Assembly (NCBI GenBank): GCA_021737445.1
Contig: JAIPDY010000200.1
Coordinates: 1 to 6,132, forward strand
Direction of reading: 5' to 3'
DNA from: Desulfotignum sp.
GTDB taxonomy: Bacteria; Desulfobacterota; Desulfobacteria; Desulfobacterales; Desulfobacteraceae
Length of the DNA stretch: 6,132 nt
Positions 1 to 6,031 of this stretch are shown in pieces. Within the stretch, counting starts at the first letter, position 1, and each line of letters starts with the position of its first letter. Both the position numbers and the translations under genes were made by a program. Below the pieces are notes generated by a model. That model worked only from the letters and a program-made list of their open reading frames with translations, made no database searches and was not told the DNA's origin.

Positions 1-2555
1 CTCGAAAAGGATTGCGGCAGCAGGGAGAAGAAAAAGGGGTTGTAGAAGCCATATACAAGGTGAGACTTCCCGGCGGATCCATTGTCTGGCTCAAGGACCA
101 GGCAACTGTAACCGCATTCAAGAAAGATAATATTTACATCTCATCCGGATCACTCACCATTGTTACCAAGGAGATGGAGGCGGAAGAAGAGCTGATTAAA
201 GCCCAGAAAATGCTTAAAGAGAAAGCCCGTGCACTGAACCTTGCCAGAAAAATACAGGAAGAAAACTCAGCCAGGCTCTCTTACGCCATTGAACAGATTG
301 AGGCGGCCAGAAAAGATGCGGAAAAAGCCAATAGGGCAAAAAGTGAATTTCTGGCTGTCATCAGCCACGAGATAAGAAATCCCATGAACGGTATTGTCGG
401 TACCTGTGATCTGATCATGGCAGATGACCTCTCCCGCCAGCAGAAAGAGTATCTGGAGATTGTCAAGAACTCCGCTTTTTCACTGCTGGGATTGATTAAT
501 GATATCCTTGATTTTTCAAAAATAGAGGCGGGAAAACTGGAATTTCAGGAGGTCCAGTTTGATGTCCGGGATGTGGTTGACGAAGTGTCAGATATTTTTC
601 TGGAACTGATCTCCAAAAAAAATCTTGAGCTTATAGTGGATATCGACCCTGATGTTCCGGTACAGTTGATATCTGATCCCATGCGGCTCCGCCAGGTGCT
701 CATCAATCTGACATCCAATGCCCTGAAATTTACCCACCAGGGAGAGATCATCATCCGGGTTGAGCAGTCCCGGCGTGACAGGTCTCATGCTGAACTGATT
801 TTCCGGGTAACTGACACGGGAATCGGCATTGCACCACAATATTTTGACAATCTGTTTGACTCCTTCACACAGGTAAATGACGGTTTGAACCGGGAATATG
901 GCGGTACCGGCCTTGGCCTTGCCATCTGCAGACAGATTATTGAAATGATGAACGGCGCTATCTGGGTTGAAAGTGTCAAAGGGGAGGGCAGTTCATTTTA
1001 TTTTAAAGTACCATTTAAATATATCCAGCCAAAAAAGACAGAAGATCCCCGGATACCGGCAGTTTTTAACCAGTATCGTGCACTGGTTGTCCAGGAAAAC
1101 AAATCCAGCCTGCAGATGTTCAGACAACTGCTCTGTTCATGGGGATTCACAGTTGAAGCAATGTCTTCAGGCAGGCAGGTGCTTGACATGTTTTTTCAGA
1201 ACAGTATCAGCAAAGAATTTGATCTGGTGATTATGGATATGGGACTGGGTGATCTGGCTGATGAGAAAGTAACCGGTAAAATAAAATCCATGGTCACCTC
1301 TTCAGGTTTGTTCATCGCCTTAAGCCGCATGGGCAGAAATGATGAGGTTAACCAGGCCAAAGAGATAGGTGTTGACAGATCTCTGACTAAACCGGTGAAA
1401 CAGTCTCTGTTGCTGGAAATTCTTAAAAATCATTTTGAACATGATGTTGATACAGACAAAACAGAAAAAAAACAGGCACATTCTGGCAAACCGTTTTCAA
1501 ACACCCCGGTTCTGCTGGTTGAAGACAATGCCATCAATCTGAAAATAGGCTCGGAAATGCTGCGGATGGCAGGGGTGGATGTGGATACAGCCCAAAACGG
1601 TATCGAGGCGATTGAAAAGGTTCAGAAAAAAGATTATGCTGCCGTGCTTATTGATATTCAGATGCCGCATCTGGACGGTATTGAGGCATCCCGCATCATC
1701 CGGCAGCAGTTTTCCAAAACCAGCCTGCCCATAATTGCCATGAGCGCCCATGCCAAATCAGACAACTGGAAAGCCTGCCTTGAAGCGGGTATCAACGATT
1801 ATATTCTAAAACCCATCAGCAGAAATGTATTGTTCACAGCCCTTAAAAATCAGATCGGAGCAAGTCATGGCATCCTGTCCCCAGGGCCTGCTGCAAATCA
1901 GGATGAAAGCCGGAAAGCTTTTTTTGAGAATATGGAGAGCCTGCCGGGTCTGAATATCAAAGAAGGCATTGAAAGACTGGGGGGCGCAGCCGATATTTAT
2001 GCTGATATTTTAAATGATTTTTGTAAAGAATATACCACCTTCCATAAGCGGGTAAAGCACTTGATTGCCGATTCAGACTTTAAGGGTGCAGCGACCCTGA
2101 GCCATTCTCTAAAAGGGGCAGCCGGCAATATCTCAGCTGTCCGTCTGTTTGACTCTGCAAAATCGCTGGAACAGGCGTGCTGGAATAAAAATTATGATGA
2201 GATCAACCGGCTGCTGGATCCGGTACAGTCGGATTATCAAGAAGTTTGCCGGTCTGCCGGGCAGTTTTTAGGGCAGATGAAGCCTGGAAAGATTAAGAAA
2301 AAAGCGATCAGGGCGGAAGCCGGAACAAAAGATGGTGCAGATACCCTCACCTTCCTCATGGAATCGTTGATGAACAGTCTTGAACAATGTGATCCGGTGC
2401 AGTCAGAATCTGTTATTGAGAAGATGGAACCAATGGTTGATGCGGCATGGAGCAAACAGATCTCCTCCCTTGCCGCAAACATAAAAAATTATCAGTTTGA
2501 TGCGGCAAAAGCAAATTTGAAAACTCTGATGAAAAATATCCAAAAAAATAGATAA
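1..2555 (+). CDS. Hybrid sensor histidine kinase (PAS-end/HisKA/HATPase/REC/REC/HPt), 5' partial
   Basis: This is a phosphorelay kinase that autophosphorylates on a histidine and passes phosphate through internal domains. The frame is open to the left edge (first whole codon at 3), and the first residues look like the end of a PAS/PAC sensor fold, so the TTG at 12 is not the true start and the N-terminus is missing. Residues below are counted from that TTG. A coiled coil spans about 54-115. The HisKA H-box SHEIRNPMNG has His119. The ATPase domain has the N-box around Asn236, the G1 box DTGIGI at 268-273 and the G2 box GGTGLGLAI at 297-305. REC1 (about 355-475) keeps Asp409 and Lys460, but its acidic pair is Gln361-Glu362. 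REC2 (about 498-615) is canonical with Glu504-Asp505, Asp548 and Lys600. The HPt domain (about 650-755) carries His698 in LSHSLKGAAGN. A basic linker and a helical tail of about 75 residues follow. The layout resembles BarA-type kinases. The signal sensed is unknown, and no membrane segment lies in the visible part. Confidence 0.95.
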   Translation, partial: RKGLRQQGEEKGVVEAIYKVRLPGGSIVWLKDQATVTAFKKDNIYISSGSLTIVTKEMEAEEELIKAQKMLKEKARALNLARKIQEENSARLSYAIEQIEAARKDAEKANRAKSEFLAVISHEIRNPMNGIVGTCDLIMADDLSRQQKEYLEIVKNSAFSLLGLINDILDFSKIEAGKLEFQEVQFDVRDVVDEVSDIFLELISKKNLELIVDIDPDVPVQLISDPMRLRQVLINLTSNALKFTHQGEIIIRVEQSRRDRSHAELIFRVTDTGIGIAPQYFDNLFDSFTQVNDGLNREYGGTGLGLAICRQIIEMMNGAIWVESVKGEGSSFYFKVPFKYIQPKKTEDPRIPAVFNQYRALVVQENKSSLQMFRQLLCSWGFTVEAMSSGRQVLDMFFQNSISKEFDLVIMDMGLGDLADEKVTGKIKSMVTSSGLFIALSRMGRNDEVNQAKEIGVDRSLTKPVKQSLLLEILKNHFEHDVDTDKTEKKQAHSGKPFSNTPVLLVEDNAINLKIGSEMLRMAGVDVDTAQNGIEAIEKVQKKDYAAVLIDIQMPHLDGIEASRIIRQQFSKTSLPIIAMSAHAKSDNWKACLEAGINDYILKPISRNVLFTALKNQIGASHGILSPGPAANQDESRKAFFENMESLPGLNIKEGIERLGGAADIYADILNDFCKEYTTFHKRVKHLIADSDFKGAATLSHSLKGAAGNISAVRLFDSAKSLEQACWNKNYDEINRLLDPVQSDYQEVCRSAGQFLGQMKPGKIKKKAIRAEAGTKDGADTLTFLMESLMNSLEQCDPVQSESVIEKMEPMVDAAWSKQISSLAANIKNYQFDAAKANLKTLMKNIQKNR

Positions 2556-2609
2556 CATCCAGTGAGCCGCCTGTTCAGGAACATAAATTTCTATTTGAAG
2601 GTGAAACTT

Positions 2610-2614
2610 AAGGA
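2610..2614 (+). promoter_or_regulatory. Ribosome binding site deciding the start of the HD-GYP regulator
   Basis: AAGGA lies 10 bases before the ATG at 2625. The more upstream in-frame GTG at 2562 has no purine-rich site in front of it, and it would add 21 residues that do not resemble the start of a receiver domain. This favours 2625 as the start. Confidence 0.6.
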
Positions 2615-2624
2615 TATTTGTCCC

Positions 2625-3695
2625 ATGAAAAAAATTAATGATTGTATGATTCTTCTGGTTGATGACACAAAATCAAATGTGGATGTGCTTGTTACTGCCC
2701 CTAAAAATACATACAGGCTGGGGGTAAGCCTGAATGGTGAAGATGCTGTCAATTTTGCCAGGCAAAACCATCCTGATCTTATTCTTCTGGATATCATCAT
2801 GCCCGGAACAGACGGATTTGATGTGTGCCGCCTGCTTAAGGCAGAACCGGAAACAGAAGATATTCCCATTATTTTCATCACTGCCATGGATGATCTGACC
2901 CATAAAACCAAGGGGTTTGATTTCGGTGCAGTGGACTATATCACCAAACCCTTTGATATTACCGAGGTTAAAGCCCGGGTTAAAACCCATCTTACCCTTA
3001 AAATGGCCCAGGAAGCTTTGAAAAATCAGAACGCCATTCTGGAAGAGATGGTTCAGGAAAGGACAAAAGAGTTGCGCAAAGCCCAGATCGAGGTAATCAA
3101 CCGGCTGGGAAAGGCTGCAGAATATCGGGATCAGGACACCGGCACCCACATCAACCGCATGAGTAAATACTGCCGGCTCATGGGTAAGGCACTGGGGTTA
3201 TCCAGAGAGGAATATGACCGGCTCGATCTTGCGTCAACCATGCATGATGTGGGAAAGATCGGCATCTCAGATAACATACTGCTCAAACCCGGAAAACTGG
3301 ACGGCAAGGAGTGGAAATCGATGCAGACCCATACCAGCATCGGTGAAAAACTGCTGTCAGGGGGGGCTTCTCACCTGCTGGATGTGGCCCGGATAATTGC
3401 CATGACCCATCATGAAAAATGGGACGGCACCGGTTACCATCAAAGCCTCAAGGGCAAGCAAATTCCTCTGGCCGGTAGAATCACCTGCATATGTGATGTG
3501 TTCGATGCCTTGATATCCAGACGGCCGTATAAAGAACCCTGGCCTGTGGAAAAAGCTTTGGAAGAGATTAAAAAAGGCAGCGGAATATTTTTTGACCCTG
3601 ACCTGGTGGAGCTGTTTCTGTCACTGGAGCCAGAGATCCGCAAAATCATTGAAAACTATCAGGACAAGCCGCTTCATGAAACCGGACATACCTGA
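2625..3695 (+). CDS. Response regulator with HD-GYP domain (putative cyclic-di-GMP phosphodiesterase)
   Basis: This 356-residue protein probably hydrolyses cyclic-di-GMP in the cytoplasm under control of phosphorylation. The N-terminal receiver (about 8-122) has Asp13-Asp14, phosphoacceptor Asp56 in LLDIIMPG, Thr86 and Lys108 in ITKPF. A helical linker, probably a coiled coil (about 126-160), leads to the HD-GYP domain (about 160-340). The family's metal ligands are present: Glu166, His175, His207-Asp208 in MHDVGKIG, His236, and His262-His263 in THHEKWDGTGY. The signature GYP reads GYH here (270-272, codons GGT TAC CAT), an unusual change in a conserved loop, so activity or partner binding may differ. 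The gene follows the hybrid kinase by 69 bases with no terminator between, which suggests co-transcription and that the kinase's HPt domain phosphorylates Asp56 (inference). The length is typical for REC-HD-GYP proteins. A longer form from GTG 2562 is possible but less likely. Confidence 0.93.
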   Translation: MKKINDCMILLVDDTKSNVDVLVTAPKNTYRLGVSLNGEDAVNFARQNHPDLILLDIIMPGTDGFDVCRLLKAEPETEDIPIIFITAMDDLTHKTKGFDFGAVDYITKPFDITEVKARVKTHLTLKMAQEALKNQNAILEEMVQERTKELRKAQIEVINRLGKAAEYRDQDTGTHINRMSKYCRLMGKALGLSREEYDRLDLASTMHDVGKIGISDNILLKPGKLDGKEWKSMQTHTSIGEKLLSGGASHLLDVARIIAMTHHEKWDGTGYHQSLKGKQIPLAGRITCICDVFDALISRRPYKEPWPVEKALEEIKKGSGIFFDPDLVELFLSLEPEIRKIIENYQDKPLHETGHT

Positions 3696-3744
3696 TCTGT
3701 CTTATTATATCTGCCGGTTAATTTTTCCTTGTGTTTGAAACCGG
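3677..3744 (+). repeat. Alternating short repeats able to form two competing weak hairpins
   Basis: TGAAACCGG occurs at 3677-3685 and again at 3736-3744. The complementary CCGGTT lies between them at 3714-3719. It can pair with either flanking AACCGG, giving two mutually exclusive 6-bp stems with loops of 28 and 19 nt. The first stem is followed by AATTTTT (3720-3726). No stronger terminator is present between the HD-GYP gene and the TPR gene. The stems are short, so this may be chance. Confidence 0.35.
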
Positions 3745-3762
3745 TATTTATTAGGATAAAAA

Positions 3763-4779
3763 ATGTTTATTAATCCTGTTTTTTTCCGGGGTACCATGGC
3801 AAGAAAAATTGTTGTTTCAGTCTTGTTTTTCATCTGCTTTATGAGTGTTTCAGTGTTTGGCTCCACACAACAGCAGCTGTTTGAAAAAGGGGTGCAATAT
3901 CTGAAACAGAATCAGTACGCAGAAGCGATAGAGGCATTTACCGAATTGATTGAAATTGATCCAGACAACCCTGATGCATATAAAAACCGGGGGGTTGCCC
4001 ATATGAAGATGGAACAGTTTGATCTTGCCATCAAGGATTTTGAAAAAACCCGGCAGATCATACCTGATCTTAAAGGGCTTTACAGTAACCTGGGAGTGGC
4101 CTGGTACTATAAATCAGATTATAAAAAAGCCATTGAAAATTATGATATGGAAATATCGCTCTCTCCGGACAGCCATTATGCCTATTTTAACCGGGCCATC
4201 TGCTGGGCCGAGCTCAAGGAATATGACAAAAGCCTGAATGATATTTCAAAAACCCTTTCTCTTGCACCAGATTTTTATCTGGCCCATTGCCTTAAAGGGG
4301 ATCTGCTTTTAGCCAGAGATGAGGAGGACGCTGCCAGGAAAGCCTATGAAAAGGCGGTTGAAGTGGATCCGGAACAGGCCTATGCAAAGACCCAGCTGGA
4401 AAAGATTGGACCTGTCCCGGCGCAGGCCCTTGAAAAGGAGCCGGATAAGGCAGAAGTGCCCGAAGAAAAGGCACCCCAGAAAACAACTGCATCAGGAATA
4501 CAAAAAAAATCACCACCCCCATCCAAAGAAAAAGATGCTGGCTATGAAATTCAGGCAGGGGCGTATCAGGTCAAAGAAAATGCAGAAAAAAAGCGCAATC
4601 AGCTGATCCGGAAAGGTTATGATACCCGGATTCTGATCCTGACCCGTCCCAACAAAATCACCTGGTATCTGGTGAGAACCGGCATCTATTCTGACAAAAA
4701 ACAGGCGGAACAGGCAAAGGCACAGTTTATCAAAAACACAGGCATGGATGCCTTTGTCCGGCCCCGGGGCCGGTTTTGA
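3763..4779 (+). CDS. TPR-repeat protein with C-terminal SPOR domain, exported
   Basis: This 338-residue protein probably acts in the periplasm at the cell envelope. Residues about 12-33 form a signal peptide or N-terminal anchor: a basic ARK is followed by a hydrophobic stretch ending near SVFG-STQ, and no lipobox is evident. About five tetratricopeptide repeats follow (roughly 36-69, 70-103, 104-137, 138-171, 172-205), each with the usual small and aromatic positions and a D/E-P-like turn; TPRs bind partner proteins. A charged Pro/Lys/Glu linker (about 210-258) leads to a SPOR domain (about 260-335, opening YEIQAGAYQ with a later WYLVRTGIYS). SPOR domains are known to bind glycan strands lacking stem peptides at division septa. 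AGGA at 3753-3756, 6 bases before the ATG, supports the start at 3763. An ATG at 3796 would give a tidier signal peptide but lacks a good ribosome site. The stop overlaps the next gene's start. Confidence 0.9.
   Translation: MFINPVFFRGTMARKIVVSVLFFICFMSVSVFGSTQQQLFEKGVQYLKQNQYAEAIEAFTELIEIDPDNPDAYKNRGVAHMKMEQFDLAIKDFEKTRQIIPDLKGLYSNLGVAWYYKSDYKKAIENYDMEISLSPDSHYAYFNRAICWAELKEYDKSLNDISKTLSLAPDFYLAHCLKGDLLLARDEEDAARKAYEKAVEVDPEQAYAKTQLEKIGPVPAQALEKEPDKAEVPEEKAPQKTTASGIQKKSPPPSKEKDAGYEIQAGAYQVKENAEKKRNQLIRKGYDTRILILTRPNKITWYLVRTGIYSDKKQAEQAKAQFIKNTGMDAFVRPRGRF
4758..4773. repeat. 16-bp perfect G/C-only palindrome before the rsmG start
   Basis: CCGGCCCCGGGGCCGG is its own reverse complement and is followed by TTTT. 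As RNA it could fold into a 6-bp all-G/C stem with a 4-nt loop ending 2 bases before the TTG start of rsmG. It lies within the last codons of the TPR-SPOR gene (Arg-Pro-Arg-Gly-Arg), so it could be partly a by-product of codon choice. It occupies the place where a ribosome binding site for rsmG would be expected. Confidence 0.8.
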
Positions 4780-5474
4780 ATACAGGTTTGGGTATCACGC
4801 CTGTGCCAGACCGCAGTTTTGATCTGTTTTGTGAAACGCTTCGCCAGGGAAGTCTTGAGAAAGGCATCTGCCTTACCCGGGACCAGGTTGACCAGATGGC
4901 CTGCCATGCAGAACAATTGCAAAAATGGAACCGGAAGATAAATCTCACTGCCATCACCGACCCCCTGAGCATGGCCTGCAAGCATTTTCTGGATGCTATC
5001 TTGGTTCAGCCCTATATAAATACTCAGGAAAAAAAAGTGCTGGATATGGGATCTGGCGGCGGGTTTCCCGGCCTGCCTTTAAAACTGCTCAATCCGGATA
5101 TGCAGATGGTGCTGGTGGATGCATCCCAAAAAAAAGTCAATTTTCTCAAACATGTGATCCGGATGCTGGAGATTGGCGGGATTGAAGCCATCCATGGCCG
5201 GATGGAGGATTTTCACAATGATCCGGATTTCAAAGGCCGGTTTGACAGTGTGCTGGCCAGGGGATTTGCCAAACTTGAATCTCTCGTCTGTCTGGCCTCG
5301 CCTGTGCTGAACCCAGCAGGTACCATTTATGCGTTGAAAGGTCCCGGAGTAAAAGAGGAGATCACCGATGATTTGAAAAAAAAATGTTCCATCCATTGTG
5401 ATTATTATATGCTGCCCTTTGACGGGGCCAACCGTTGTCTGGTGAGGTTGAAACCAGACAAAAAAAGTTCCTGA
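4776..5474 (+). CDS. rsmG: 16S rRNA (guanine527-N7)-methyltransferase RsmG (GidB)
   Basis: RsmG transfers a methyl group from S-adenosylmethionine to N7 of G527 in 16S rRNA of the small ribosomal subunit. In other bacteria, loss of the enzyme gives low-level streptomycin resistance. Family features are present along the 232 residues: WNRKINLTAI at 51-60, KHFLDAI at 69-75, the SAM-binding loop VLDMGSGGGFPGLPL at 88-102, VLVDASQKKVNFL at 112-124, and ARGFAKLESL at 161-170. The C-terminal LKGPG (187-191) is also typical. Length is about 15-25 residues above the common size, all of it at the N-terminus. The chosen TTG start overlaps the preceding stop by 4 bases (TTGA), which points to translational coupling; no Shine-Dalgarno site is evident. 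In-frame TTG 4788 or GTG 4803 are alternatives. The gene is not beside mnmG or parAB here, unlike in many genomes. A terminator hairpin overlaps its stop codon. Confidence 0.96.
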   Translation: MNTGLGITPVPDRSFDLFCETLRQGSLEKGICLTRDQVDQMACHAEQLQKWNRKINLTAITDPLSMACKHFLDAILVQPYINTQEKKVLDMGSGGGFPGLPLKLLNPDMQMVLVDASQKKVNFLKHVIRMLEIGGIEAIHGRMEDFHNDPDFKGRFDSVLARGFAKLESLVCLASPVLNPAGTIYALKGPGVKEEITDDLKKKCSIHCDYYMLPFDGANRCLVRLKPDKKSS

Positions 5475-5499
5475 ATCACAGGATCCAGGAACTTTTTTT
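5461..5499. terminator. Bidirectional intrinsic terminator between rsmG and the cold-shock gene
   Basis: A 13-bp perfect stem pairs AAAAAAGTTCCTG (5461-5473) with CAGGAACTTTTTT (5486-5498) around a 12-nt loop. The right arm ends in a run of seven T on the + strand, and the left arm supplies six T on the - strand, so the hairpin can stop transcription from both converging genes. Its left arm contains the last codons of rsmG and the first two bases of its TGA stop at 5472-5474. Confidence 0.9.
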
Positions 5500-5525
5500 A
5501 ATTTTGATGACGGTGTTCTAAATAC

Positions 5526-5537
5526 ACACCATGGTGT
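5526..5537. repeat. 12-bp palindrome just past the cold-shock stop codon
   Basis: ACACCATGGTGT is a perfect palindrome 1 base beyond the TAA stop of the - strand cold-shock gene. No T-run follows at once, so it is not an intrinsic terminator alone. It might protect the 3' end of the mRNA or be incidental. Confidence 0.45.
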
Positions 5538-5538
5538 T

Positions 5539-5742
5539 TTAGAGTACCGTTACATTTTTGGCAGAAGGACCTTTCTGGCCTTCTTCAATATCAAATGACA
5601 CACGGTCCCCTTCATTAAGGGATTTAAAACCGCTTGAGTTAATTCCTGAATGATGTACAAATACATCTTTTCCACCGTCTTCTACTTCGATGAATCCAAA
5701 ACCTTTTGAGTCGTTAAACCATTTTACGATACCATTTGCCAT
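5539..5742 (-). CDS. Cold-shock domain protein (CspA family)
   Basis: This 67-residue single-domain protein binds single-stranded RNA and DNA; the family melts mRNA secondary structure in the cold or during growth adaptation. It starts MANGIVKWFNDSKGFGFIE. The RNP1 motif KGFGFI is at 13-18 and RNP2 VFVHHS at 27-32, with surface aromatics Trp8, Phe9, Phe15, Phe17, Phe28 and His30. It ends GPSAKNVTVL, also typical, and the length is the usual 65-70 residues. AGGAGA (5751-5756 on the - strand) lies 8 bases before the ATG, a strong ribosome site. The gene converges on rsmG and is transcribed alone from its own promoter through a long leader. Bacteria usually carry several paralogues, so I do not assign a number or claim cold induction for this one. 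Confidence 0.97.
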   Translation of the reverse strand: MANGIVKWFNDSKGFGFIEVEDGGKDVFVHHSGINSSGFKSLNEGDRVSFDIEEGQKGPSAKNVTVL

Positions 5743-5864
5743 GTTGGCTCTCTCCTGTAATAAAAAAAAATAAAAATCTTCTTGCTTTGGGGGGTAATCA
5801 CATGTTGAATCGGGATATACACCTTACGGCGGAAATAATTTACGCGCTTTATTCCAGCACGTTT
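5743..5864 (-). promoter_or_regulatory. Long 5' leader of the cold-shock mRNA
   Basis: From the predicted start site near 5864 to the ATG, the leader is about 120 nt. It contains a C-run at 5789-5794 (as read on the - strand), then a U-rich tract (about 5761-5777) immediately before the AGGAGA ribosome site at 5751-5756. Long structured leaders that control stability and translation at low temperature are known for E. coli cspA (about 160 nt). No clear match to the E. coli cold box was seen, so thermoregulation is inferred only from length and gene family. Confidence 0.5.
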
Positions 5865-5869
5865 TGCCG

Positions 5870-5897
5870 ATTATATCTGTCTGTTTGCAAAAGTCAA
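5870..5897 (-). promoter_or_regulatory. Sigma-70 promoter of the cold-shock gene
   Basis: Read on the - strand, TTGACT (5892-5897) and a perfect TATAAT (5870-5875) are separated by 16 bases. The -35 box matches consensus in five of six positions. The DNA upstream of it (about 5898-5935) is AT-rich, which may help as an UP-like element. This is the strongest promoter sequence in the window. Confidence 0.8.
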
Positions 5898-5939
5898 GCA
5901 TAGTTTGTCATGATCAGCAAATATCTTAATGCATGTTTC

Positions 5940-5968
5940 TTGCTTTTTAAACGGTTTTTTCGTATGGT
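5940..5968 (+). promoter_or_regulatory. Possible promoter of the prepilin gene
   Basis: TTGCTT (5940-5945) and TATGGT (5963-5968) are 17 bases apart, with an AT-rich surrounding and an overlapping TAAAAT at 5968-5973. The matches are partial. No sigma-54 type GG-N10-GC element was noticed, although some pilin genes use one. The site is divergent from the cold-shock promoter, about 40 bases away. Confidence 0.25.
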
Positions 5969-6019
5969 AAAATCCGGCAGTAAACTCCATGGATCAACTT
6001 CTTGAAATATATTTTGATC

Positions 6020-6027
6020 AGGAAAAG
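6020..6027 (+). promoter_or_regulatory. Ribosome binding site deciding the prepilin start
   Basis: AGGAAAAG lies with its AGGA core 8 bases before the ATG at 6032. The alternative ATG at 6062 has only GAAAAAG some 12 bases away and no Shine-Dalgarno core, so 6032 is preferred. Confidence 0.55.
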
Positions 6028-6031
6028 ATTG

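Noticed and set aside
12..14. TTG at 12 as the start of the hybrid kinase
   Set aside because: The frame is open to the left edge and the first residues look like the C-terminal part of a PAS domain, so the gene begins upstream of the window.
2562..2624. GTG 2562 start for the HD-GYP regulator
   Set aside because: There is no ribosome site before it and the added 21 residues do not resemble a receiver start; AAGGA before ATG 2625 fits better.
2673..3149. 158-codon open frame on the - strand
   Set aside because: It lies entirely across the receiver and linker of the HD-GYP gene and shows no recognisable motif; it is a shadow of the real gene.
3813..3841. Lipoprotein signal in the TPR-SPOR protein
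   Set aside because: A cysteine is present in the hydrophobic stretch, but the residues before it (FFI) do not fit a lipobox and hydrophobic residues continue after it.
4686..4985. Antisense open frames of 83-99 codons over the end of the TPR-SPOR gene and start of rsmG
   Set aside because: Both sense genes have clear family motifs here, and the antisense products show none and no ribosome site.
5904..5921. Imperfect dyad around TGATCA between the divergent promoters as an operator
   Set aside because: The flanking TTTG and CAAA arms are off-centre relative to TGATCA, so symmetry is poor and no known operator matches.
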